NCBI RefSeq assembly: GCF_005434965.1
Contig: NZ_SKCI01000001.1
Span: forward strand, 124,001 to 188,000
Reading direction: 5' to 3'
Origin: Marimonas lutisalis
GTDB lineage: Bacteria > Pseudomonadota > Alphaproteobacteria > Rhodobacterales > Rhodobacteraceae
DNA: 64,000 bases
The position numbers were made by a program, and so were the translations under genes. A model generated the notes under the pieces. That model searched no databases. It saw only the letters and a program-made list of their open reading frames with translations, and was not told where the DNA came from. Positions 1 through 7,812 of the stretch are shown here, piece by piece (within the stretch, counting starts at the first letter, position 1; each line of letters opens with the position of its first letter).

Positions 1-225
1 TCGGTCACCAAGTTCCTGGCGATCATGCAGGAGCAGGGCGCCACGGTAACCGAAGTGGACCAGGCCTTCCGCGAGCGCTGGGCCAACGGCATGGACAACG
101 TGGCGAAGCTCTGGGCCGAGAAGCTGGATGGCGAGGGCAAGAACGGCACCGCGGTCCTGAAGGCCTATATGGACACGATGCGCGCCGCGGGCGCGACGCC
201 AGTGCGCAACTGGGATCAGGAGTGA
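1..225 (+). CDS. TRAP transporter substrate-binding protein DctP, C-terminal fragment
   Basis: The open frame enters from the left edge (first codon Ser) and ends at the TGA at 223-225, giving the last 74 residues. The helical tail, with a KFLAIMQEQG-like start and Trp/Lys-rich helices, fits the C-terminus of a DctP-type periplasmic solute receptor. The genes directly downstream encode the matching DctQ and DctM membrane subunits, which is the usual P-Q-M order. The substrate pocket lies outside the window. By context this receptor probably captures an organic acid or heteroaromatic carboxylate for the catabolic genes that follow. The family call depends mainly on position, since little sequence is available. 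Confidence 0.8.
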   Translation, partial: SVTKFLAIMQEQGATVTEVDQAFRERWANGMDNVAKLWAEKLDGEGKNGTAVLKAYMDTMRAAGATPVRNWDQE

Positions 226-279
226 TCCGCTGGCGGCCCCGGGCCCGGCCCGGGGCGCATCATCCGAAAAGGACATGAC

Positions 280-846
280 GTGAGCGATCTGTCGGCAGAT
301 GAGGGCGGCGGTGCAGACCTGCCCGGCTGGTTCCGGGCCATCCGGGCGGCTGTGGACGCGGTTACCGGCGCGCTGAACGTGGCTGGCACGCTGCTGATCG
401 TGGCGATCATGCTTTTGGTGAATGCCGACGTGATTGGCCGGGGCGCCTTCGATGCGCCGATCTCCGGCGTGCCTGAGATGGTGTCGATGTCGATCGTGGC
501 CATCGTCTTCCTGCAGGTGGCGCAGACATTCCGCAAGGGGCGGCTGACGCGGACCGAGCTGCTGCTGGGTTGGCTGGAGCGGAGGAGCGCGCGGGGGCGG
601 CAGGCACTGGAGCTGCTGTTCTCGGCAGGGGCGATCCTGCTGGTCTGGCAGATCATTGCCGCGTCCTGGCCTCTCTTCGAAAAGGCCTGGCGGCGGGGCA
701 CCTACGAGGGCACGATCGGGGATTTCACCGCGCCGATCTGGCCGGTGAAACTGATCATCATCGTGGGGTGCGTCGCGCTTTTCGTGCAGCTGATCCTGCA
801 CGGGCTGGCCGCGCTGATCCGGCTGGTGAGAGGGGACACGGAATGA
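280..846 (+). CDS. TRAP transporter small permease DctQ
   Basis: The start is GTG at 280, supported by AAAAGGA at 267-273; an upstream ATG at 275 closes at once. The 188-residue protein has four hydrophobic segments (roughly residues 38-58, 70-90, 110-130 and 150-175), the usual DctQ layout. The stop overlaps the ATG of the next gene by 4 bp (ATGA at 843-846), so the two permease subunits are probably translationally coupled. In TRAP systems this subunit works with DctM to drive sodium-coupled uptake of the ligand delivered by DctP. The N-terminal 30 residues are acidic and Gly-rich and look like a cytoplasmic tail. Confidence 0.9.
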   Translation: MSDLSADEGGGADLPGWFRAIRAAVDAVTGALNVAGTLLIVAIMLLVNADVIGRGAFDAPISGVPEMVSMSIVAIVFLQVAQTFRKGRLTRTELLLGWLERRSARGRQALELLFSAGAILLVWQIIAASWPLFEKAWRRGTYEGTIGDFTAPIWPVKLIIIVGCVALFVQLILHGLAALIRLVRGDTE

Positions 847-2153
847 GCCCCTTTGAGATCGGGTTGGCGAGTTTCGGCGCCATGGTGGTGATGATCTATG
901 CCGGGTTCTGGGTGCCGTTTGCCCTGATGCTATCGTCCTATGTCGGCGTCTGGGCGATCAAGGGATCGCCCGTGCTGGCGGGCAAGCTGTTGGCCTTGGC
1001 GGCGGGCGAGACGATTTCTTCCTACTTCTTCGGGGTGGTGCCGCTCTTTGTGCTGATGGGCTATGTCGTCAGCGTGACGGGCATGGGGCGCGATGCGTTC
1101 GATGTGGCCAACCACCTGTTCCGGCGGCTGAAGGGCGGGCTGGGTATCGGCACGGTGGGCGCGAACGCGATTTTCGCCGCGATCACGGGAATTTCCATCG
1201 CCAGCGCCGCCGTCTTCACCCGGATCGCGGTGCCCGAGATGATCCGGCACGGATACGACAAGCGCTTTGCCGTGGGGGTGGTGGCCGGGTCGAGCGTGTT
1301 GGGCATGCTGATTCCGCCCTCGCTTCTGCTGATCCTTTACGGGCTTCTGACCGAGCAGTCGGTGGGAGACCTGTTCATTGCCGGAATCATACCGGGGATC
1401 CTGCTCGCGCTGGCCTTTGGCCTGGGCATCTGGCTGACCGCGCTGTTCTGGCCCGCGCGGCTGGGCGCGGGCGTGGCCGCAGACCAGGTGGAGAGCGACC
1501 TGAGCCCGGGCGGGGTGGCAGCGAAGGGGCTGCCGATTGCCCTGTTGATCGGGCTGGTGCTGGGCGGCATCTATGGCGGGTTCTTTACCCCGATCGAGGC
1601 GGGCGCGGTGGGCGCGCTGGGCGCGATCGTGATCGGGGTGGCGCGGCGGCAGCTGACCTGGGCCGATTTCTGGCAGGTGCTGACCGATACCGGGCTGGTG
1701 ACGGCGGCAATCTCGTTCCTGATCATCGCGGCGCAGATGTACAGCCGGATGCTGGCGCTGTCGGGGGTGCCGGCGGGGTTCGGCAATTTCGTGGCCGGCG
1801 CCGAGATCGGATACTGGGGTGTGATCCTGGCCTATGTGGCGCTGGTCGTACTGATGGGGGCGATCCTTGATTCCAGTTCGATCATGCTGATCCTGGTGCC
1901 GCTGATGCTGCCGGTTGTGACCGGCATGGGGGTCGATCTGATCTGGTTCGGGATTGTCACGGTGATCGCGGTCGAGGTTGGGCTGTTGACGCCACCCTTC
2001 GGCATATCGGTTTTCGTGATCAAATCGGCGCTGGATGACCCCGGGATTTCGCTGGGCGATATCTTTCTTGGCGCGGCGCCGTTCGCGCTGATGATGCTTG
2101 TGGTGCTTGCGCTTGTTCTTGCTTTTCCGGCGCTTGCGACCGGTTTGTTATGA
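843..2153 (+). CDS. TRAP transporter large permease DctM
   Basis: A 436-residue, strongly hydrophobic protein with about 12 membrane segments, the normal size for DctM. Recognisable DctM stretches are GVVPLFVLMGYV near residue 65, NAIFAAITGISIASAA near 110, GSSVLGMLIPPS near 155, and a Gly/Pro-rich LLTPPFGISVFVIK stretch near residue 380. The start ATG at 843 overlaps the dctQ stop. It forms the ion-coupled translocation channel. The gene ends 14 bp before a dispersed AT-rich hairpin (2168-2189); the next gene starts at 2233, so the catabolic genes may be read from the same transcript. Confidence 0.95.
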   Translation: MSPFEIGLASFGAMVVMIYAGFWVPFALMLSSYVGVWAIKGSPVLAGKLLALAAGETISSYFFGVVPLFVLMGYVVSVTGMGRDAFDVANHLFRRLKGGLGIGTVGANAIFAAITGISIASAAVFTRIAVPEMIRHGYDKRFAVGVVAGSSVLGMLIPPSLLLILYGLLTEQSVGDLFIAGIIPGILLALAFGLGIWLTALFWPARLGAGVAADQVESDLSPGGVAAKGLPIALLIGLVLGGIYGGFFTPIEAGAVGALGAIVIGVARRQLTWADFWQVLTDTGLVTAAISFLIIAAQMYSRMLALSGVPAGFGNFVAGAEIGYWGVILAYVALVVLMGAILDSSSIMLILVPLMLPVVTGMGVDLIWFGIVTVIAVEVGLLTPPFGISVFVIKSALDDPGISLGDIFLGAAPFALMMLVVLALVLAFPALATGLL

Positions 2154-2167
2154 GGCGACGGGTGAGA

Positions 2168-2189
2168 CGATTTTTCCTGCGAAAAATCG
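2168..2189. repeat. Dispersed AT-rich hairpin (family A), copy 1
   Basis: The stem arms CGATTTTTC and GAAAAATCG flank a CTGC loop. This is a variant of a short element found five times in the window (also 7777-7797, 12611-12631, 33429-33449 and 33464-33482), always just after a stop codon. Here it lies between the dctM stop and the cyclase gene. The T-run inside the stem could help termination or 3' end processing. Confidence 0.75.
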
Positions 2190-2232
2190 GGGCCCGTCGT
2201 GAGACGTTGAGAAAACAGGGAAGGAGCCACCC

Positions 2233-3009
2233 ATGGCCAGACGTTTCGTTGATATCTCGGTGCCGCTGGAAACCGGTATCGTCTCGGACCCGCCGATCAT
2301 GCTGCCCGAGATCGAATACATGACGCATGAGCAGACTGCCGAGCAGGTCATGGCGTTCTTTCCGGGGCTGAAGAAAGAGGACCTGCCGGGCGGAGAGGGC
2401 TGGGCGGTGGAGCGGCTGACCATCGCCACACATAACGGCACGCATCTGGATGCGCCCTATCATCACCATTCGACCATGAACAACGGCGAGCGCGCGATCA
2501 CCATCGACGAGGTGCCGCTGGAATGGTGTTTCAATCCGGGCGTGAAGCTGGATTTCCGGCACATGGAGGACGGCTATATCGTGACGCCGGGAGATGTCGA
2601 GGCGGAGTTGAAGCGCATCGGGCACGAATTGCAGCCCCTCGACATCGTCGTGGTCAACACCAGCGCAGGCGATCATTACGGCCAGCCCGATTACCTGATG
2701 AAAGGCTGCGGCATGGGGCGCGATGCCACCATGTACCTGCTGGAGCGCGGCGTGCGCGTGACCGGCACGGATGCGTGGAGCTGGGACGCGCCCTTTGCGC
2801 TGACCGCGCAGGCCTATGCCAAGAGCCACGATCCGGGCATCATCTGGGAGGGCCACCGCGCCAGCATGGAGATCGGGTACTGCCACATGGAAAAGCTGTC
2901 GAACCTCGACACGCTGCCGGGTGACGGCTTCGAGATTTCCTGCTTTCCCTACAAGATCAAGGGCGCGAGTGCCGGGTTCACCCGGGCCGTCGCCATTTTC
3001 GAGGAGTAA
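2233..3009 (+). CDS. Cyclase family protein (kynurenine-formamidase-like metal-dependent hydrolase)
   Basis: A 258-residue protein with the hallmark metal-binding stretch of the cyclase family, HNGTHLDAPYHH, near residues 64-75, and a second conserved region WSWDAPFALTA near residue 180. The start ATG follows AGGGAAGGAG. Family members hydrolyse amides or formamides, or close and open lactone or lactam rings, using a divalent metal; kynurenine formamidase is the best known. It ends 3 bp before the next gene, so the two are one operon. In this cluster the most natural role is hydrolysis of a ring amide produced by the reductive step encoded downstream. That role is inference; the enzyme family is clear. 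Confidence 0.88.
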   Translation: MARRFVDISVPLETGIVSDPPIMLPEIEYMTHEQTAEQVMAFFPGLKKEDLPGGEGWAVERLTIATHNGTHLDAPYHHHSTMNNGERAITIDEVPLEWCFNPGVKLDFRHMEDGYIVTPGDVEAELKRIGHELQPLDIVVVNTSAGDHYGQPDYLMKGCGMGRDATMYLLERGVRVTGTDAWSWDAPFALTAQAYAKSHDPGIIWEGHRASMEIGYCHMEKLSNLDTLPGDGFEISCFPYKIKGASAGFTRAVAIFEE

Positions 3010-3012
3010 GAC

Positions 3013-3930
3013 ATGCGGCTGGGCACGGTATTTTACGGCGGCAGGGTACGGGTGGTCTCGCCGCTCGAGGATGGGCGTCTTCTGGATCTCGACCGTGCGG
3101 CGGAACTGGCGCGTTACGAGACCGACACCTTCACCAACATGCAGCGCGTCATCGACGAGGGCGATTACGGGATCGAGCAGGCCGCGCACCTGCTGCGCCG
3201 CGCCAATAAGCGCGCGATCATCGACGCGGACGAGGCGATTTTCCTGCCGCCGCTGATGCCGGTGCAATACCGCGATTGCCTGGTGTTCGAGGAGCATTTG
3301 ATCAACTGCCTGAAAGGCTTTGGCGAGGCCGATCCGCAACTGCCGCCGGTCTGGTACGAGCAGCCGATTTATTACAAGGGCAACCGGATGAGTTTCATCG
3401 GCCACGAGCAGGAGGTGATCTGGCCCTCTTATGCCGAGTTCCTGGATGTCGAACTGGAAATGGCCATCGTGGTCGGCAAGCAGGGCAAGGACATCAAGCC
3501 CGAGGACGCCGAGGATTACATTTTCGGCTACACGATCCTGAACGACGTCTCGGCGCGGGATGCGCAGATGCGGGAAATGCCGGGCCAGTTGGGCCCGGCG
3601 AAGGGCAAGGATTTCGATACCGGAAATATCCTGGGGCCGTGGATCCTGACGGCGGACGAAGTGAAACACCCCGTGGCGCTGGACATGGAGCTGCGTGTGA
3701 ATGGAGAGCGCTGGGGCGGCGGCAATTCCGGCCAGATGCAGCATGATTTCGGGGCGATCCTTGCGCATATCTCGGCCTCCGAGACGATCTATCCGGGCGA
3801 GGTGATCGGCTCGGGGACGGTGGGCACGGGCTGTGGCCTCGAGTTGGGCCGGCGGCTCAGCCCGGGCGATGAGTTCGAGCTGGAAATCGAGAAGATCGGC
3901 GTGCTGCGCAACCGGATTGTGAAGCCCTGA
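3013..3930 (+). CDS. Fumarylacetoacetate hydrolase family protein
   Basis: A 305-residue protein with an FAH-family C-terminal fold. It carries the metal-ligand pattern ELE near residues 149-151 (DVELEMAIVVGK), followed by YTILNDVSARDAQ near residue 175 and GSGTVGTGCG near 270. The N-terminal 70 residues form the small extra domain seen in many FAH proteins. The family cleaves C-C bonds of 1,3-diketo or 2-oxo acids, or acts as hydratase or decarboxylase. It follows the cyclase gene with a 3-bp gap. In a ring-degradation pathway it would act on the opened acyclic intermediate, but the exact reaction cannot be read from sequence. Confidence 0.9.
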   Translation: MRLGTVFYGGRVRVVSPLEDGRLLDLDRAAELARYETDTFTNMQRVIDEGDYGIEQAAHLLRRANKRAIIDADEAIFLPPLMPVQYRDCLVFEEHLINCLKGFGEADPQLPPVWYEQPIYYKGNRMSFIGHEQEVIWPSYAEFLDVELEMAIVVGKQGKDIKPEDAEDYIFGYTILNDVSARDAQMREMPGQLGPAKGKDFDTGNILGPWILTADEVKHPVALDMELRVNGERWGGGNSGQMQHDFGAILAHISASETIYPGEVIGSGTVGTGCGLELGRRLSPGDEFELEIEKIGVLRNRIVKP

Positions 3931-4223
3931 GCCCAGCCGATTGCCGCCCTCGGACGGCTCCCGCCCACCCGCCCCGCCGCCCTCGGGCGGCAATGGGGCG
4001 CGCGCGTTTTGCCATGGGCGCGGCGTTGCCGTGTCACTTGAGTATTTTTGCCAAGAAAGAACCGGGTGGCATTCTGTCTTTCTTCCGGGAGCATGCGCTC
4101 TGCGGGGTTGGCTGCCCGGACGGATGCGGAAAAGATTTTGACTCGACTCAGGAACCGCTCATACCATTTGCATACCAACGATAATTAAACGTGGTCCGAC
4201 AGGGGGCCAGACATAGGTGTAGC
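3931..4223. other. Intergenic region, 293 bp, with a family B repeat
   Basis: This is the only large gap inside the catabolic cluster. The first third is very G+C-rich with inverted GCCGCCCTCGG / GGGCGGC stretches. A family B repeat (GAGTATTTTTGCC followed by AAGAAAGA) sits at 4040-4060. The last 60 bp are more AT-rich (GATTTTGACTC, CATTTGCATACC, AATTAAACG) and could hold a promoter for the molybdenum hydroxylase genes, so the cluster may contain at least two transcription units. Confidence 0.5.
4040..4060 (+). repeat. Dispersed conserved element (family B), copy 1
   Basis: The sequence is GAGTATTTTTGCC followed directly by AAGAAAGA. The same 21-bp core recurs at 37130-37150 (variant), 37182-37202 (minus strand) and 60901-60921 (one mismatch). 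All copies are intergenic. The copies here and at 60901 are preceded by G+C-rich, CGCGCG-containing DNA, so the full element may be about 100 bp. Confidence 0.7.
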
Positions 4224-5051
4224 GTGGAATATCATGCGCCGGAGACTCTGGGCGATGCCCTGGATATCCTGTCCCGTGGCGGCGTGACGGTCGTGGCGGG
4301 GGGAACCGATTTCTACCCGTCGATGCGGCCTGGAGGGCCGCGGGGTGATCTTCTGGACATCACGCGGGTCGCGGGGCTGCGCGGGATTGCACGGCAAGCC
4401 GGGGGCTGGCGTATCGGGGCCGCGACGCGCTGGTCGGAGATCGCGCGGGCGGACCTGCCGCGTGCTTTTGACGGGTTGAAGGCGGCGGCGCGGAAGGTGG
4501 GCGGGCTGCAGATCCAGAACGCCGGCACGGTGGCGGGTAACCTGGTCAATGCCTCGCCCGCCGCGGATGGCGTGCCGCCGCTCCTGACCCTGGGGGCGCA
4601 GGTGGAAATTGCCGGACCCGGTGGCACGCGACGGGTGGCGCTGGAAGAATTTATCACCGGGGTGCGGCAGGTCGCGCTGGACCCCGGCGAAATGGTGGTC
4701 GCGGTGCACATGCCCGAGCCGCCCACGGATGCCGCGGGCGCGTTCTGCAAGCTCGGGAGCCGGGCGTACCTGGTGATTTCTATTGCCATGGTCGCGGTGG
4801 TTCTGGGCCGCGACGAAGAAGGCCGTATCGATCATGCGCGGGTGGCCGTGGGCGCCTGTTCGCCGGTGGCGCGACGGCTGCCCGCGTTGGAGGCGGCGAT
4901 GATTGGCGCGCGGCTGGAGGAGTTGCGCATCGACCCGGCGCACCTGGCGCCTCTGTCGCCGATCGATGATGTGCGCGGCAGCGGGGCCTATCGGCTGGAG
5001 GCGGTTTCCGAGCTGATCGGCCGGGCGCTGCGGGAGGCGGCACATGGATAA
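4224..5051 (+). CDS. Molybdenum hydroxylase FAD-binding subunit (CO dehydrogenase/xanthine dehydrogenase medium subunit)
   Basis: I place the start at GTG 4224 because homology begins at VEYHAPETLGDAL; an in-frame ATG at 4191 would add 11 unlike residues. The roughly 275-residue protein has the FAD motifs of the CoxM/XdhM family: VVAGGTDFYP near residues 23-32 and QNAGTVAGNLVNASPAAD near residue 102. It takes electrons from the 2Fe-2S centres and passes them to an acceptor. Its stop overlaps the next gene by 8 bp. The partner carries both the iron-sulfur and molybdenum domains, so the holoenzyme is made from two polypeptides instead of the common three. Members hydroxylate N-heteroaromatics such as nicotinate, purines or quinolines; the substrate here is not known. 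Confidence 0.85.
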   Translation: MEYHAPETLGDALDILSRGGVTVVAGGTDFYPSMRPGGPRGDLLDITRVAGLRGIARQAGGWRIGAATRWSEIARADLPRAFDGLKAAARKVGGLQIQNAGTVAGNLVNASPAADGVPPLLTLGAQVEIAGPGGTRRVALEEFITGVRQVALDPGEMVVAVHMPEPPTDAAGAFCKLGSRAYLVISIAMVAVVLGRDEEGRIDHARVAVGACSPVARRLPALEAAMIGARLEELRIDPAHLAPLSPIDDVRGSGAYRLEAVSELIGRALREAAHG

Positions 5052-7776
5052 GCGGCTCGGTATGACATCCTTCCGGCTGAATGGCACCGAGGTCGAGATC
5101 CTGCCGCGCCCGGGCGAGCGGTTGTCGGAGGCGTTGCGCGACCGGCTGGGCGCACGCGACGTGAAAGTGGGCTGCAACGCGGGCGATTGCGGGGCTTGCA
5201 CGGTTCTGGTGGATGGCGCGCCGGTTTGTTCGTGCCTGATGCCGGCGCAGCAGGCGGCGGGGAAAACGGTGGAAACCCTGGCCGGGCTGGTCGCGGGCGA
5301 GCCGCTGGCGCGGGAATTGGGCCGCCGGTTCGAGGGGCAGGGGGCGGCGCAATGCGGGATCTGCACCCCGGGCATGATGGTCTCGGCCGTGGCGCTCTTG
5401 CGCGAGGTTCCGGAGCCCGATGAACGGCAGGTGATGGACGCGTTGGGCGGCGTGCTATGCCGCTGCACTGGCTATCGCAAGATCATCGACGCGGTGATGG
5501 GGCACGCGCCCGGGGCCGTGGTCGATGCGCAGGGGCATACCCGGGCGGCGATCGAGAAGCTGGACGGGCGGCGCAAGGTAGACGGCACCGAGCAATTCGG
5601 CGACGACGTGGCGCCGGCGGACGCGCTGGTGATCCGGGTGGTGCGCAGCCCGCATGCCCATGCGCGGTTCACCCTTGGTGACCTGGACGGGTTCGCCCGG
5701 GCCGAGGGGTTGGATGCGGTCCTGACGGCCAGGGACGTGCCAGGGCTGAACCTTTATGGCACGATCCCGGGCTTCATCGACCAGCCGGTCTTTGCCGAAG
5801 GCGTCGCGCGGTTCCGGGGCGAGGCGGTGGCCGCCGTGGTCGGCGCGCCCGACGTGGTGGCGCGCTTTGATCCGGAGCGGTTCCCCGTAACATGGGAGCC
5901 GCTGGAGGATGCGCAAACCATTCCCGAGGCCATGGCGCCGGGCGCGCCGCTGCTGCACGAGGGGCGCGACGGCAACGTGATGTGCGGCGGCTTTGTCGCG
6001 CATGGCGATGTGGAGGCCGCGCTGGAGCGGGCCGATGTGGTGCTTGAGGGGCGGTTCGAGACGAGTTTCGTGGAACACGCCTATATCGAGCCCGAGGCTG
6101 GCTTCGCGCAGGTGGTGGATGGCCGTGTCGAGGTGCATGCCTGCACGCAGGCCCCGGTGATGGATCTCGATACGCTCGAAACCGTTCTGGGCATGGATCG
6201 CAGCCGGATTAGGGTCGTGCCGACGGCGACGGGGGGCGGGTTCGGCTCGAAACTGGATGTGTCGGTGCAGCCCTATCTGGCGATCGCGGCGTTGAAGGCG
6301 GGTCGGCCGGTGCGTATCGCCTATGAGCGGACCGAGTCGATGCAATCGACGACCAAGCGGCACCCGGCCGACATGACGGTGCGGATCGGTGCGGGCAGGG
6401 ATGGCCGCATCAGCGGGCTGCGGTTTGACGGCCTTTTCAACACAGGGGCCTATTCCAGCTGGGGGCCGACGGTGGCGAACCGGGTGCCGGTGCATGCCTC
6501 GGGGCCCTATCGCGTGGCCGATTACCGGGCCGAGGCGAAGGGGATTCACACCCACTGCCCGCCCTCGGGCGCGTTTCGCGGGTTCGGCGTGCCGCAGGCG
6601 GCGGTGGCGCAGGAGAGCCTGTTTGACGAGTTGGCCGATACGCTGCGCATCGACCGGCTGGAGTTCCGGATCCTGAACGCGCTGGAAAACGGCGTGCCCA
6701 CGGTCTGTGGCCAGGTGTTCGAGCAGGGCGTGGGCATCAAGGCCTGCCTTGAGGCGCTGCGGCCCGCGTGGGAGGCTGAACGGGCCGAGGCGGCGCGGGT
6801 GAACGCCGCCGGCGGGCCGGTGCGGCGCGGCGTGGGCGTGGCCGCGGGCTGGTATGGCTGTGGCAATACCTCGCTTCCCAACCCTTCGACCATCAAGGCG
6901 GGGGTGCGCGGCGATGGGCAACTGGTGCTGCACCAGGGGGCAGCCGATATCGGGCAGGGGGCCAACACGGTGATCGCGCAGATCTTTGCCACCGCGCTGG
7001 GCGTGCCGGTTACGGCGCTGGAGCTGGTGGGCGGGGATACGGACGTGACGCCGGATGCCGGCAAGACCTCGGCCTCGCGCCAGACCTTCGTGACGGGCAA
7101 TGCCGCGCGGCTGGCGGGCGAGGCGATGCGGGCCGAGATCCTGCAGCGCGCGAATGCCGGGCCCGAAGCGGAGATTGTTTTGCGTGAGGCTGGCATCGAG
7201 GTTCGGGATGGCGACCGGGTGCAGGTGATCGACCTGGCCGCGCTTGAGCCGGACGCGGAAGGCTATGTTCTGCGCGTGGCCGAGACCTATGACCCGCCGA
7301 CGAAACCGCTGGACGAGAACGGGCAGGGGGTGCCTTACGCCCAGTTCGGCTATGCCGCGCATCTGTGCGTTCTGGACGTCGACACGCGGCTGGGCACGGT
7401 GAAGCCATTCAAGTTCGTCGCCGCGCATGATGTGGGCCACGCGGTCAACCCCCTTCTGATCGAGGGGCAGGTGGAAGGCGGCATCGCGCAGGGGCTGGGC
7501 ATGGCGTTGATGGAAGAATATCTGCCCGGGCGGACCGAGAACCTGCATGATTACCTGATCCCTACCATCGGGGATATGCCGCCGGTGGAGACGCTGATCA
7601 TCGAGGAGCCCGATGCGCACGGGCCTTATGGCGCCAAGGGGTTGGGCGAGCATGTGCTGATCCCAACCGCACCGGCGATATTGAACGCGATCCGCGATGC
7701 CACGGGGGTGCAGATGCAGCGGCTGCCGGTGACGCCCTCGCGGCTGCGCGCGGCATTGAAGGAGGCGGGGGGATGA
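5044..7776 (+). CDS. Molybdenum hydroxylase: fused 2Fe-2S and molybdopterin-binding subunit
   Basis: A 910-residue fusion. Residues 1-155 form a two-cluster ferredoxin module: a plant-type set (Cys44, 49, 52 and 62 or 64) and a second set (Cys104, 107, 139 and 141). Residues about 170-910 form the molybdenum-cofactor domain, with GGGFGSKLD near 398, a GAFRGFG loop near 505, a VGGDTDVTPDAGKTSASRQT-type loop near 665, and a C-terminal AKGLGE motif whose Glu matches the catalytic base of xanthine dehydrogenase. Hydroxylases of this family insert oxygen from water next to a ring nitrogen. An in-frame ATG at 5062 is an alternative start. A family A hairpin begins at the base after the stop codon. 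Xanthine, nicotinate or another azaheterocycle are all possible substrates. Confidence 0.88.
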   Translation: MDKRLGMTSFRLNGTEVEILPRPGERLSEALRDRLGARDVKVGCNAGDCGACTVLVDGAPVCSCLMPAQQAAGKTVETLAGLVAGEPLARELGRRFEGQGAAQCGICTPGMMVSAVALLREVPEPDERQVMDALGGVLCRCTGYRKIIDAVMGHAPGAVVDAQGHTRAAIEKLDGRRKVDGTEQFGDDVAPADALVIRVVRSPHAHARFTLGDLDGFARAEGLDAVLTARDVPGLNLYGTIPGFIDQPVFAEGVARFRGEAVAAVVGAPDVVARFDPERFPVTWEPLEDAQTIPEAMAPGAPLLHEGRDGNVMCGGFVAHGDVEAALERADVVLEGRFETSFVEHAYIEPEAGFAQVVDGRVEVHACTQAPVMDLDTLETVLGMDRSRIRVVPTATGGGFGSKLDVSVQPYLAIAALKAGRPVRIAYERTESMQSTTKRHPADMTVRIGAGRDGRISGLRFDGLFNTGAYSSWGPTVANRVPVHASGPYRVADYRAEAKGIHTHCPPSGAFRGFGVPQAAVAQESLFDELADTLRIDRLEFRILNALENGVPTVCGQVFEQGVGIKACLEALRPAWEAERAEAARVNAAGGPVRRGVGVAAGWYGCGNTSLPNPSTIKAGVRGDGQLVLHQGAADIGQGANTVIAQIFATALGVPVTALELVGGDTDVTPDAGKTSASRQTFVTGNAARLAGEAMRAEILQRANAGPEAEIVLREAGIEVRDGDRVQVIDLAALEPDAEGYVLRVAETYDPPTKPLDENGQGVPYAQFGYAAHLCVLDVDTRLGTVKPFKFVAAHDVGHAVNPLLIEGQVEGGIAQGLGMALMEEYLPGRTENLHDYLIPTIGDMPPVETLIIEEPDAHGPYGAKGLGEHVLIPTAPAILNAIRDATGVQMQRLPVTPSRLRAALKEAGG

Positions 7777-7797
7777 CGAATTTTCTGCGAAAATTCG
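7777..7797. repeat. Dispersed AT-rich hairpin (family A), copy 2
   Basis: Perfect 9-bp arms CGAATTTTC and GAAAATTCG enclose a TGC loop, starting at the base after the preceding stop. It lies inside what otherwise looks like one operon; the next gene starts 16 bp later with its ribosome binding site GAGGGGGGAG right behind the hairpin. Confidence 0.8.
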
Positions 7798-7812
7798 AGG
7801 GGGGAGCCTGGC

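Noticed and set aside
2020-3993. A 657-codon minus-strand open frame opposite the cyclase and FAH genes
   Set aside because: Same reason: Arg/His/Leu-rich composition, no start signal, and both sense genes have catalytic motifs.
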